From an uncultured Clostridia bacterium (GTDB taxonomy: Bacteria > Bacillota > Clostridia > Christensenellales > CAG-917): a stretch of 51,404 nt of DNA. The notes under the pieces are model-generated. The model searched no databases. It was not told the origin of the DNA and worked only from the letters and a program-made list of their open reading frames with translations. The position numbers and the translations under genes were made by a program. The stretch is from assembly GCA_947625145.1 (NCBI GenBank), contig CANQNC010000009.1, positions 1-51,404 of the forward strand, in the 5' to 3' direction. Shown here in pieces: positions 43,310 to 50,039 of the stretch. Each line of letters starts with the position of its first letter. Position 1 is the stretch's first letter.

Positions 43310-44419
43310 ATGAAAACATTGATCTTCGGCGGCGCTTTCGATCCTCCGCACAAGGAGCACGTCGCCATGTGCAACGCCGCTATGCAACAGCTTGGGGCGG
43401 ACAGGCTTGTGCTTGTCCCGACCTATCTTCCTCGCCACAAAAGCGAGGGGTTGTTGGATTTTGACGTACGCGCGGAGCTTGCGTACGCGGCTTTTGGCGG
43501 GCGCGCCGAGGTGGATCGCATAGAAAGGGAGAGAGGAGGAGACAATTTTTCATATCTCGTGCTTCCTCTGCTCAAACAAAAGTACGGGGACATAATCTAT
43601 CTTATCGGCGGGGACAGCCTCGAGTTTATGCCAACTTGGCGCCATACCGAAAAGATCGTGGAGGTGTGTCCGATCGCCGTTGCGGCGCGGAAGGGCTATG
43701 CGGACGTAGAGGGGCAGATCGCCCGCGTAAAATCTATGTACGGCGGCACTTTCTTGCCCGTGAATTTTGTGGGAGAGGACGTGTCCTCGTCCACGATCAA
43801 GGCGGAGCTTCTGCTCGGAGGCTCGCCGACGGCGCTTCCCGAAAGCGTGCTCAGCGCGATACGCGAAAAGCGGCTGTTTGAAAACTATGCGGATATGCTG
43901 AACAAACTGAAAGGCTTCGAGAGCGAGGAACTGTTTGCGCACAGCAAAGCCGTGGTCATGCGGGCGGTGGATTTCAACAGCAAGCACAATCTTGCTCAGT
44001 CGTTTGAAAAGGTCTTTTTGGCGGCGCTTTTGCACGACAACGCAAAACAGCGTCCCTCCGTGGACGGGCTTGACGTCCCGAGCGACTGCATAGGCACGCC
44101 CGTACTGCATCAGTTTTTGGGCGCGGAGAAGGCGAGGAGAGACTTCGGCGTCGATGACGAGGATATCCTGAACGCAATACGCTATCACACCACCGCAAAG
44201 GCGGATATGACCTTGTTTGAAAGGCTTATCTACACGGCGGACAGCCTTTCCGACGACAGGACCTACGACCCTATCCCCGCTTTGCGAGAGATCGCAAAAG
44301 AGGACTTCGAGGCGGGATTTGTCGCCACGCTCCGCCACACCTACGAAAAATTGCTTGCAAAGGGGAAGGGAATATACCCGCTGACCGTTGAGGCGTACAA
44401 ATTTTATTGCAAGCCCTGA
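43310..44419 (+). CDS. nadD-yqeK: Fused nicotinate-nucleotide adenylyltransferase and YqeK-like HD hydrolase
   Basis: 369 residues from ATG 43310. Residues 1-192 are NadD: GGAFDPPHKEHV, IGGDSLEFMPTW and the VSSSTIK loop, which form deamido-NAD from NaMN and ATP. Residues ~205-365 are an HD hydrolase of the YqeK type (symmetrical Ap4A hydrolase): His211 in AHSKAVV, LLHDNAK with His242-Asp243, and YHTTAKADM. The two are separate neighbouring genes in Bacillus; here no stop, frameshift or internal start separates them. rsfS follows, as in the common nadD-yqeK-rsfS order. No Shine-Dalgarno site. Confidence 0.92.
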   Translation: MKTLIFGGAFDPPHKEHVAMCNAAMQQLGADRLVLVPTYLPRHKSEGLLDFDVRAELAYAAFGGRAEVDRIERERGGDNFSYLVLPLLKQKYGDIIYLIGGDSLEFMPTWRHTEKIVEVCPIAVAARKGYADVEGQIARVKSMYGGTFLPVNFVGEDVSSSTIKAELLLGGSPTALPESVLSAIREKRLFENYADMLNKLKGFESEELFAHSKAVVMRAVDFNSKHNLAQSFEKVFLAALLHDNAKQRPSVDGLDVPSDCIGTPVLHQFLGAEKARRDFGVDDEDILNAIRYHTTAKADMTLFERLIYTADSLSDDRTYDPIPALREIAKEDFEAGFVATLRHTYEKLLAKGKGIYPLTVEAYKFYCKP

Positions 44420-44477
44420 AAAAATCGTCTTGCGCCGAAAATCTTCGCGCGAAGATCGGCAGCAAAAGGAGGAAAAT

Positions 44478-44825
44478 ATGGAATCAACCACGATCAAAGA
44501 CATCATCTGCAAGGAACTTGACGAGCGCAAGGCTGTGGATATCACGGTTTTGCACGTCGAGCATCTGACGGTGCTGACGGACTATTTTGTCATCTGCACC
44601 GCAAAGAGCGCGCGCCAAGTCAAGGCGCTTTCCGAGTTTGTGTTGGACAGGCTGGAAGAAGAGGGCATACGTCCCAACCACACGGACGGCGTTGGCGAGG
44701 GCAAGTGGTGCGTGCTGGATTACGGCGGGGTGATATTGCACATTTTCAATGACGAAACCAGAATGTTCTATTGCCTCGAAAAGCTGTGGTCGGACGGCGG
44801 AAACATCGAAAAGTATCCGTCATAA
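44478..44825 (+). CDS. rsfS: Ribosomal silencing factor RsfS
   Basis: 115 residues from ATG 44478, preceded by AAAGGAGG. ERKAVDITVLHVEHLTVLTDYFVI, KALSEFVLDRLEEEG and WCVLDYGGVILHIFNDETRMFYCLEKLW are the hallmarks of the family. It binds uL14 and blocks subunit joining in starvation. It lies 58 bases after nadD-yqeK and is likely in the same transcript. Confidence 0.96.
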   Translation: MESTTIKDIICKELDERKAVDITVLHVEHLTVLTDYFVICTAKSARQVKALSEFVLDRLEEEGIRPNHTDGVGEGKWCVLDYGGVILHIFNDETRMFYCLEKLWSDGGNIEKYPS

Positions 44826-45023
44826 GGCAAAAAGAATTACAAAAATCCACGTTTTTTGTAAAACTTTTCGCGTTTCCGCGCACTTTTTATGAAAGTCACG
44901 TCAAAAAGCTCCGCGCTTTACGTTGCTTACGTAGTGATTTTGTCAACATGAAGCCCGCGCGAAACATTGCGACCAAAAACCCAAGCGCGCGAAACAGAGA
45001 CCTTTTGCGCACTAGGAGCCGGA

Positions 45024-45875
45024 ATGATCAAAACGTCTATCAGATTTTTTGAAGATATCCCGATAAGAGCCGTTTGGAGCGACGAAGATTCCAAATGGTG
45101 GTTTTGCGCTGTCGACATAGCAGAAGCGCTCACAAAGAGCAAAAACCCGCGCGTCTATTGGGCGCAGGTGAAGCGGCGCAATCCGCAGTTGATTACAATT
45201 TGTAAACAACTGAAACTCCCTGCTCGGGATGGGAAGTCATATCTGACCGACATGGTGGATGCGGGCGGAGTCAATATGGTGGTTGCGCTCATTCCCGCCA
45301 AAAACCGCGAAAATTTTGTCCGTTGGCTTTCGGGCATGGGCAGCACCATCGACGAAAAGAGCAAGCAGAAAGCATACGAATTGTTTGAAAGCGGCATGAT
45401 CGGCGAAATAGAGGTCGGGACTGTCAAGGGCTTGCAACAGATCCACGGCTATATCTTCGGCGGGCTATATGATTTTGCGGGGCAGATACGAGGTTTGAAT
45501 ATCGCAAAAGGCGGCTTTGCGTTTGCGTCCGCAATGTATCTGAAAGAAAATCTCGCGCTCATCGAAAAGATGCCGGAAAACACTCTTGAGGATATCGTCA
45601 AAAAATACGTTGAAATGAACATCGCGCACCCGTTTATGGAAGGCAACGGGCGCAGTACGCGCATCTGGCTCGACCTCATTTTGAAAAAGAATTTGCACAA
45701 ATGCGTGGATTGGAGCAAAATCGACAAGCGCGCCTATCTCGACGCCATGCAAAAAAGCCCTGTGGACGCGTCGGATATTTTCAGACTTGTCGAGGGCGCG
45801 TTGACCGACCAAATCAACGACCGCGAAATGTTTATGAAAGGCATTGACTATTCCTATTATTATGAGGAGGAATAG
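45024..45875 (+). CDS. Bro-N domain fused to a Fic AMP-transferase domain
   Basis: 283 residues from ATG 45024, with AGGAG eight bases upstream; an upstream extension lacks similarity. Residues ~1-105 ([20 protein letters not shown], then [14 protein letters not shown] and [11 protein letters not shown]) form a Bro-N antirepressor-like domain known from phages. Residues ~110-283 are a Fic domain: [15 protein letters not shown] (target-binding flap) and the complete active site HPFMEGNGR (202-210). Fic enzymes usually transfer AMP to a hydroxyl on a target protein. I see no separate inhibitory antitoxin gene next to it. Probably a mobile or defence-related accessory gene. Confidence 0.88.
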   Translation: MIKTSIRFFEDIPIRAVWSDEDSKWWFCAVDIAEALTKSKNPRVYWAQVKRRNPQLITICKQLKLPARDGKSYLTDMVDAGGVNMVVALIPAKNRENFVRWLSGMGSTIDEKSKQKAYELFESGMIGEIEVGTVKGLQQIHGYIFGGLYDFAGQIRGLNIAKGGFAFASAMYLKENLALIEKMPENTLEDIVKKYVEMNIAHPFMEGNGRSTRIWLDLILKKNLHKCVDWSKIDKRAYLDAMQKSPVDASDIFRLVEGALTDQINDREMFMKGIDYSYYYEEE

Positions 45876-45945
45876 ATAAAAGTCGGCTTCGCCTTTTGCG
45901 CCTTGAAGTAGCGTCAGCTTTTTCGTTTTATGCCTTGAAACAGGG

Positions 45946-46404
45946 TCAGTTTCTTTGCTTTGCGACCTGCAACAGCGCTTGCTTGTCCTCGTCGGATATA
46001 TCTTCGTCTATGCGCCTGAACATATCCACGTCAAACAGGACGATGATATTGTCGCAACCGAGTCTTTGCCGCAATTCCTTTTCAAGCAGCATACGCGCGC
46101 CGTCCCGTTCGCTTTTCAGATAGAAGGGCTTGGTGAGCGCGGCAAGCACAAATTCTCCCTCCCACTCGAAAGCGCGCGCGGCGGTGACAAACTCGTAGGA
46201 CAGCGCGGCGTGCACAAGCGCGTAAACGTCGTCGTCCACAAGTTCGAGCGAGGGCTCGTCCGCGGGATCCGAGGGCACGATGATGGGGTAGGCTCCCTCG
46301 CTTGGGCAGAAGGGCATTTCCTCGGGCACGTCGCAAGGCATGTCGCAGACAAGGGCCGAGGCGTGGATATCGGTTGGAACGTAGGGTTGAATGTAGACGC
46401 TCAT
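45946..46404 (-). CDS. Unknown acidic protein
   Basis: 152 residues if ATG 46404 (MSVYIQPYVP) is used; ATG 46443 would add 13 residues. None of the starts has a good Shine-Dalgarno site. Cys and Pro occur in the N-terminal third (VCDMPCDVPEEMPFCPSEGA). The rest looks like a small alpha/beta domain with FVTAARAFEWEGEFVLAALTK, RMLLEKELRQRLG and NIIVLFDVDMFRR. I do not recognise it. The riboswitch promoter lies divergently next to its 5' end. Codon use resembles that of neighbouring genes. Confidence 0.5.
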   Translation of the reverse strand: MSVYIQPYVPTDIHASALVCDMPCDVPEEMPFCPSEGAYPIIVPSDPADEPSLELVDDDVYALVHAALSYEFVTAARAFEWEGEFVLAALTKPFYLKSERDGARMLLEKELRQRLGCDNIIVLFDVDMFRRIDEDISDEDKQALLQVAKQRN

Positions 46405-46466
46405 AGGCGTATTTTGCGCGGAAAACAAAAAAATTTGCCTCATGGTCAACAACTTTCGTCAAACTC

Positions 46467-46494
46467 TTGACAAAAGGATAAGATCGGGCATAAC
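46467..46494 (+). promoter_or_regulatory. Promoter of the FMN-riboswitch operon
   Basis: TTGACA (46467-46472), 16 bases, CATAAC (46489-46494). The start would fall at the beginning of the riboswitch. Confidence 0.65.
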
Positions 46495-46501
46495 ATAAAA
46501 G

Positions 46502-46617
46502 CGCTTCGGGGCGAGGTGAAATTCCTCACTGGCGGTACAGTCCGCGAACCTGCTGCAAAGCGGCAGGCCGACAGGGTGCGATCCCCTGACCAACGGTAGA
46601 GTCCGGATAAAGAAGCG
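46502..46617 (+). ncRNA. FMN riboswitch (RFN element)
   Basis: P1 is CGCTTC (46502-46507) with GAAGCG (46612-46617). Between them stand the conserved RFN words GGGGCGAGGTGAAATTCC, TCACTGGCGGT, AGTCCGCGA, GCCGACAGGGTGCGATCCCC and TGACCAACGGTAGAGTCCGG. It senses FMN and should shut off the downstream riboflavin transporter gene. Confidence 0.97.
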
Positions 46618-46637
46618 GTGAATCGAATTTTTGCCGT

Positions 46638-46657
46638 ACCTCGATGCGATTCGAGGT
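46638..46657 (+). promoter_or_regulatory. Hairpin sequestering the ribosome binding site
   Basis: ACCTCGA (46638-46644), loop TGCGAT, TCGAGGT (46651-46657). The right arm contains the GAGGTG ribosome binding site of the gene at 46664, so FMN control is probably translational. GAATCG (46620-46625) can pair instead with CGATTC (46647-46652), a possible competing structure that frees the site. Confidence 0.7.
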
Positions 46658-46663
46658 GTTTTT

Positions 46664-48037
46664 ATGTCAAAAAAGGATCGTATCGCGTCTCAACAAACAA
46701 ACGTAAGTCCGTTTTCGCAAATTCGAGCCGGCCTCAAAAGATTTGCGGATCCGAGATTTTCCGCCTCGTATGTGGCGAAGATGGCGATCTTGACCGCGCT
46801 GGCGTTCATACTTTACGCGTTCGTCAAGTTCAATCTTCCCATATTCCCGAGTTTTTTGGACATACAGATCTCCGAGCTTCCCGCCTTGCTCGCGGGGTTT
46901 TCCATGGGGCCCGTGAGCGGTTGTCTGGTGGTCGTGCTCAAATGTCTGTTCAAATTTCCGCTGTCCTCCACGGCGTACGTGGGCGAGGCGACGGACATGC
47001 TTTTGGGCGTGGCGTTTGTGCTTCCCGCGTCCCTTATCTACAGATTGCGCAGGGACAAGCAGAGCCACAAGGCGGGGATGATATATGCGTCGGTCGGGCT
47101 TGCCGCGGGCAGTTTGCTTGTCAGCTTTATCGCGGTTTTGGTCAACAGATACATATCCGTTCCCTTTTACGTACAGCTCTATTTCAACGGCAATTTCGAG
47201 GGCATCGTGGGGGTGGTGAGCGCCTTATACAAGGACGTCACCGCGGACACTTTTTACAGATATTATCTGTGGGCGGGGGTGCTTCCCTTCAACATACTCA
47301 GATGCCTGATCGTCTCGGCTCTGACGTTTGTTTTGTACAAGCGGCTGAGCGTGCTGTTGCATTGGGACGGCGCGAGCCTCAGAAAAAAGCCCGAAAGCGT
47401 TTTCGGCGCGCATATCGTCAAAAAGGAGCGGGACACCTATGCGCTTGCGGCGCGGCTTGCGGACGAGCTTGACGGCGGCGAGATCATCCTGCTTTCGGGG
47501 GACCTCGGCGCGGGAAAGACCACCTTCACAAAGGGCTTGGCGAAGGCGCTCGGGGTGACGGAAGAGGTGACAAGCCCCACGTTTGCCATCCTCAACGTCT
47601 ACAACAGCGGAAGGCTGAAACTGAACCATCTTGACATGTATCGGATAGAAAACGAGGACGAAATGGCGGAACTCGGCGTGCAGGACTCGATTGACAGCGA
47701 CAGCGTGACGGTGATAGAATGGAACAAACTCACCGAGCTTGACGGCAAGGTCTTTGAGATAGACATAACCTTGAACGAGGACGGAACGCGCACTTTCGAC
47801 ATATCAAAAAGAGGAGAGCCATCGGAAGAGGAGATATCCGAAAATATCTGCGCTCCAAACGAAGAAGAAACCCTTTCGAAAGAACCGAAGGAAGAGCCCT
47901 TGGAAGAGACCTCAAAAGAGCACTCGGAAGAGACTTTGGAAAAGGCTTTGGATGAGCGCGAGGGAGCGGAAGACGAAAACGCCGCAAGTCGCGATTTGCC
48001 CGAGCCTGCAAGCGAAGATACGGACGCGCGAACTTAA
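46664..48037 (+). CDS. ribU-tsaE: RibU riboflavin ECF-transporter subunit fused to TsaE
   Basis: 457 residues from ATG 46664. Residues ~35-235 are a RibU-type S component: ILTALAFILYAFVKFNLPIF, DIQISELPALLAGFSMGP with the riboflavin-binding region, and five to six helices. Residues ~245-382 are TsaE, the ATPase of t6A37 tRNA synthesis: Walker A GDLGAGKTTF (279-288), TSPTF (303-307), HLDMYR (322-327) and VIEW (350-353). An acidic tail of ~70 residues follows. No stop, frameshift or internal start with a ribosome binding site separates the halves. tsaB follows, as tsaE usually precedes tsaB in Firmicutes. The fusion puts a cytosolic tRNA-modification ATPase on the membrane and under FMN control. 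Confidence 0.9.
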   Translation: MSKKDRIASQQTNVSPFSQIRAGLKRFADPRFSASYVAKMAILTALAFILYAFVKFNLPIFPSFLDIQISELPALLAGFSMGPVSGCLVVVLKCLFKFPLSSTAYVGEATDMLLGVAFVLPASLIYRLRRDKQSHKAGMIYASVGLAAGSLLVSFIAVLVNRYISVPFYVQLYFNGNFEGIVGVVSALYKDVTADTFYRYYLWAGVLPFNILRCLIVSALTFVLYKRLSVLLHWDGASLRKKPESVFGAHIVKKERDTYALAARLADELDGGEIILLSGDLGAGKTTFTKGLAKALGVTEEVTSPTFAILNVYNSGRLKLNHLDMYRIENEDEMAELGVQDSIDSDSVTVIEWNKLTELDGKVFEIDITLNEDGTRTFDISKRGEPSEEEISENICAPNEEETLSKEPKEEPLEETSKEHSEETLEKALDEREGAEDENAASRDLPEPASEDTDART

Positions 48038-48124
48038 AAAGGACGTATCCCGCCCGTCAAGTGTATCCAAACCGCGACCGCGGCAAGTTGCATAAGAAGC
48101 GGATAAAGACGCGGACGCGCGCTG

Positions 48125-48244
48125 ATGACCATCAAAAAGCGCATATGTGATTTGAAAAGGGACATGCCGCGCTTGCGGAGCCCGAATTTGCAACAAATGT
48201 CCGTCCGTTTTCAAAACGTGGTCGGCGGAAGAGAGATATTATGA
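48125..48244 (+). CDS. Possible 39-aa leader ORF overlapping tsaB
   Basis: ATG 48125 opens a 39-codon basic frame (MTIKKRICDLKRDMPRLRSP...) whose TGA overlaps the tsaB ATG as ATGA, a coupling arrangement. There is no ribosome binding site at its start and no homology known to me, so it may be chance. Otherwise 48038-48240 shows no gene. Confidence 0.2.
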   Translation: MTIKKRICDLKRDMPRLRSPNLQQMSVRFQNVVGGREIL

Positions 48245-48810
48245 ATTGTCTTGCAGTAGACACTACGTCATCGAAGTTGATCGTCATCCTCATCAAGGGG
48301 GACGAGACGATTGAGCATGTGCGGGAAGTTGGAAGATCCGGGCACTCATCATTGCTTATGCCCGCGGTGCAAGCCGTCCTTGCGGAGGCGGGGTTGGCGG
48401 TTTCCGAGCTGGACTCGGTTGCCGTCGTCGTGGGCCCGGGGTCCTTCACGGGGATACGGATAGGCGTCGCCGCCATGACCGCGCTGTCCTTTGCGGAGAA
48501 CCTCAAGAGGATATCCGTAACGTCCTTCGAGCCTATCGCATATGATAAGCAAAAGACGCTCGCCGCCGTGGACGCGGGGCATGGAAACGCGTATGTCGCG
48601 CGCTGTGAAAACGGAAAGGTCGTGGAAACGCTGTTTGTGACCTCCGCGGAAGCCGAGGGTATGAAGGCGGAATATTGTCCGAAATGCGACGCGGCGGACG
48701 CGCTTGCCGCGGTCGTAAGGCAAAAGGCGGAAAACGGAGAGTTCGTCTCCGTGCTCGAGCCGTTTTATATGCGCAAATCGCAGGCGGAGAGGGAAAAGGA
48801 TGAGATTTGA
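48241..48810 (+). CDS. tsaB: tRNA t6A biosynthesis protein TsaB
   Basis: 189 residues. MNCLAVDTTSSKLIVILIKG, GHSSLLMPAVQAVLAEAG and the family signature GPGSFTGIRIGVAAMTALSF identify the YeaZ/TsaB scaffold that pairs with TsaD for transfer of threonylcarbamoyl to tRNA A37. Length is on the short side (200-230 is common). GGAAGAGAG precedes the ATG. It overlaps rimI by 11 bases. tsaD is not in the window and may lie downstream or elsewhere. Confidence 0.95.
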   Translation: MNCLAVDTTSSKLIVILIKGDETIEHVREVGRSGHSSLLMPAVQAVLAEAGLAVSELDSVAVVVGPGSFTGIRIGVAAMTALSFAENLKRISVTSFEPIAYDKQKTLAAVDAGHGNAYVARCENGKVVETLFVTSAEAEGMKAEYCPKCDAADALAAVVRQKAENGEFVSVLEPFYMRKSQAEREKDEI

Positions 48811-49243
48811 CTTCATGGATCCTCGCCATATCCCCGCTGTCGCACGACTGCAAGCGGTTTCGGTGGACGAGCCTTGGAACGAGCGCATGCTCGCGGAGTC
48901 CCTCGCAAACGGCGCGAGATTTGTCGTGGGCACGGAGGGGGACGAGCTTGTGTGCTATGCGGGATATATCCCCGCTCCTCCCGACGCGGACCTTGTGAGC
49001 ATTGCCGTTGAGGAGGCTTGGCGCAGGCAGGGGCTGGGCAGACGTCTGCTCGCCTATATGCTCGAGGACGCCGCAAAACAGGGCGTAAGCCGTATGGTGC
49101 TTGAAGTCAACAGGGCAAATCTTGCGGCGATCGCGCTTTACAGCGGATTGGGCTTCAAGCCCGTGGGCGTACGAAAGAGGTATTACGAGGGCAAATATGA
49201 CGCGCTGATCATGCGTCTGGATATGGAGGGGCGTGGAGACTAG
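48800..49243 (+). CDS. rimI: Ribosomal-protein-alanine N-acetyltransferase (RimI-like GNAT)
   Basis: 147 residues. GNAT fold with DADLVSIAVEEAWRRQGLGRRLLAYM, the acetyl-CoA loop (R/Q-x-x-G-x-G/A), and LEVNRANLAAIALYSGLGFKPVGVRKRYY, the RimI-type signature. It usually acetylates the N-terminal Ala of bS18. rimI sits with tsaE-tsaB in many Firmicutes. GGAT/AAAGGA before the ATG inside the tsaB end; overlaps the next gene by 11 bases. Confidence 0.92.
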   Translation: MRFDFMDPRHIPAVARLQAVSVDEPWNERMLAESLANGARFVVGTEGDELVCYAGYIPAPPDADLVSIAVEEAWRRQGLGRRLLAYMLEDAAKQGVSRMVLEVNRANLAAIALYSGLGFKPVGVRKRYYEGKYDALIMRLDMEGRGD

Positions 49244-50039
49244 AGGCGAGGCAACGGATCTTTCGAGACAAAGCACAAAAAGCTGTCAGTTTGAGGACAA
49301 GACCCTCAAGGTGTGCGGGCGGGATTGCCACTTCCTTTTGAAGGAGGGATCGGGCAAAAATATCATCTTTTTGCATGGCTGGGGCATGGATTGCTCCGCC
49401 TTTTTGTTTGCCGCAAAGGGGCTTCGAGAGGACAGGTGCGCGCTTGTGGACCTCGCGGGGTTTGGCAAAAGCGAGGCTCCCGCAAGCGGCGCGGGCGTGG
49501 GGGATTACGCGCGGGACGTCTTCGCGCTTATGGACATGTTGGGCATGGACAGCGCCTGCCTTGTGGGACACTCTTTCGGCGGGCGGGTGGCGATAGAGAT
49601 GGCGGCGACTTGTCCCGAGAGGGTGGACGGGCTTGCGCTTGTGGACAGCGCGGGGATAAAGCCCATACGCGGGCCGCGCTATTTTTTCAAAGTGTTCGCA
49701 CACAAACTGCTCAGGAAGTTGGGGCGAGCGGGGCTTGGAGGCTCGGCGGACTATCGCGCTCTGCCCGAAAGCATGCGGCAGACCTTCAAAAACGTGGTAA
49801 ATTACGATCAATCTCCGCTTCTCGCACACATTTTGTGTCCGACCGCAATATTTTGGGGAAGAGAGGACAGGGTGACTCCGCCGTATATGGCGAGAAAGTT
49901 TGAAAGACGGATAGGCAATTCCGCGCTGTTTTGGCTGAATGGTGGGCATTTTGCATATGCCGAGGACGCGTCCGTATTTCTGCCCGTGCTGTTCGCATTC
50001 ATAAAGGAGCTGAAGAGCAATGACGCTGTTGAGAGGTGA
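49233..50039 (+). CDS. Alpha/beta hydrolase
   Basis: 268 residues from GTG 49233; GGAGGG lies just upstream, slightly close. HGWGMD forms the oxyanion loop, GHSFGG the nucleophile elbow (Ser), GREDRVTPP carries the acid and NGGHFAYAED the His, so the triad is complete. Lid region around RGPRYFFKVFAHKLLRKLG. The substrate is unknown. It overlaps both neighbours (11 bases with rimI, 20 with the MurF-like gene), so translation is coupled and a link to cell-wall or lipid metabolism is possible. Confidence 0.9.
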   Translation: METRGEATDLSRQSTKSCQFEDKTLKVCGRDCHFLLKEGSGKNIIFLHGWGMDCSAFLFAAKGLREDRCALVDLAGFGKSEAPASGAGVGDYARDVFALMDMLGMDSACLVGHSFGGRVAIEMAATCPERVDGLALVDSAGIKPIRGPRYFFKVFAHKLLRKLGRAGLGGSADYRALPESMRQTFKNVVNYDQSPLLAHILCPTAIFWGREDRVTPPYMARKFERRIGNSALFWLNGGHFAYAEDASVFLPVLFAFIKELKSNDAVER

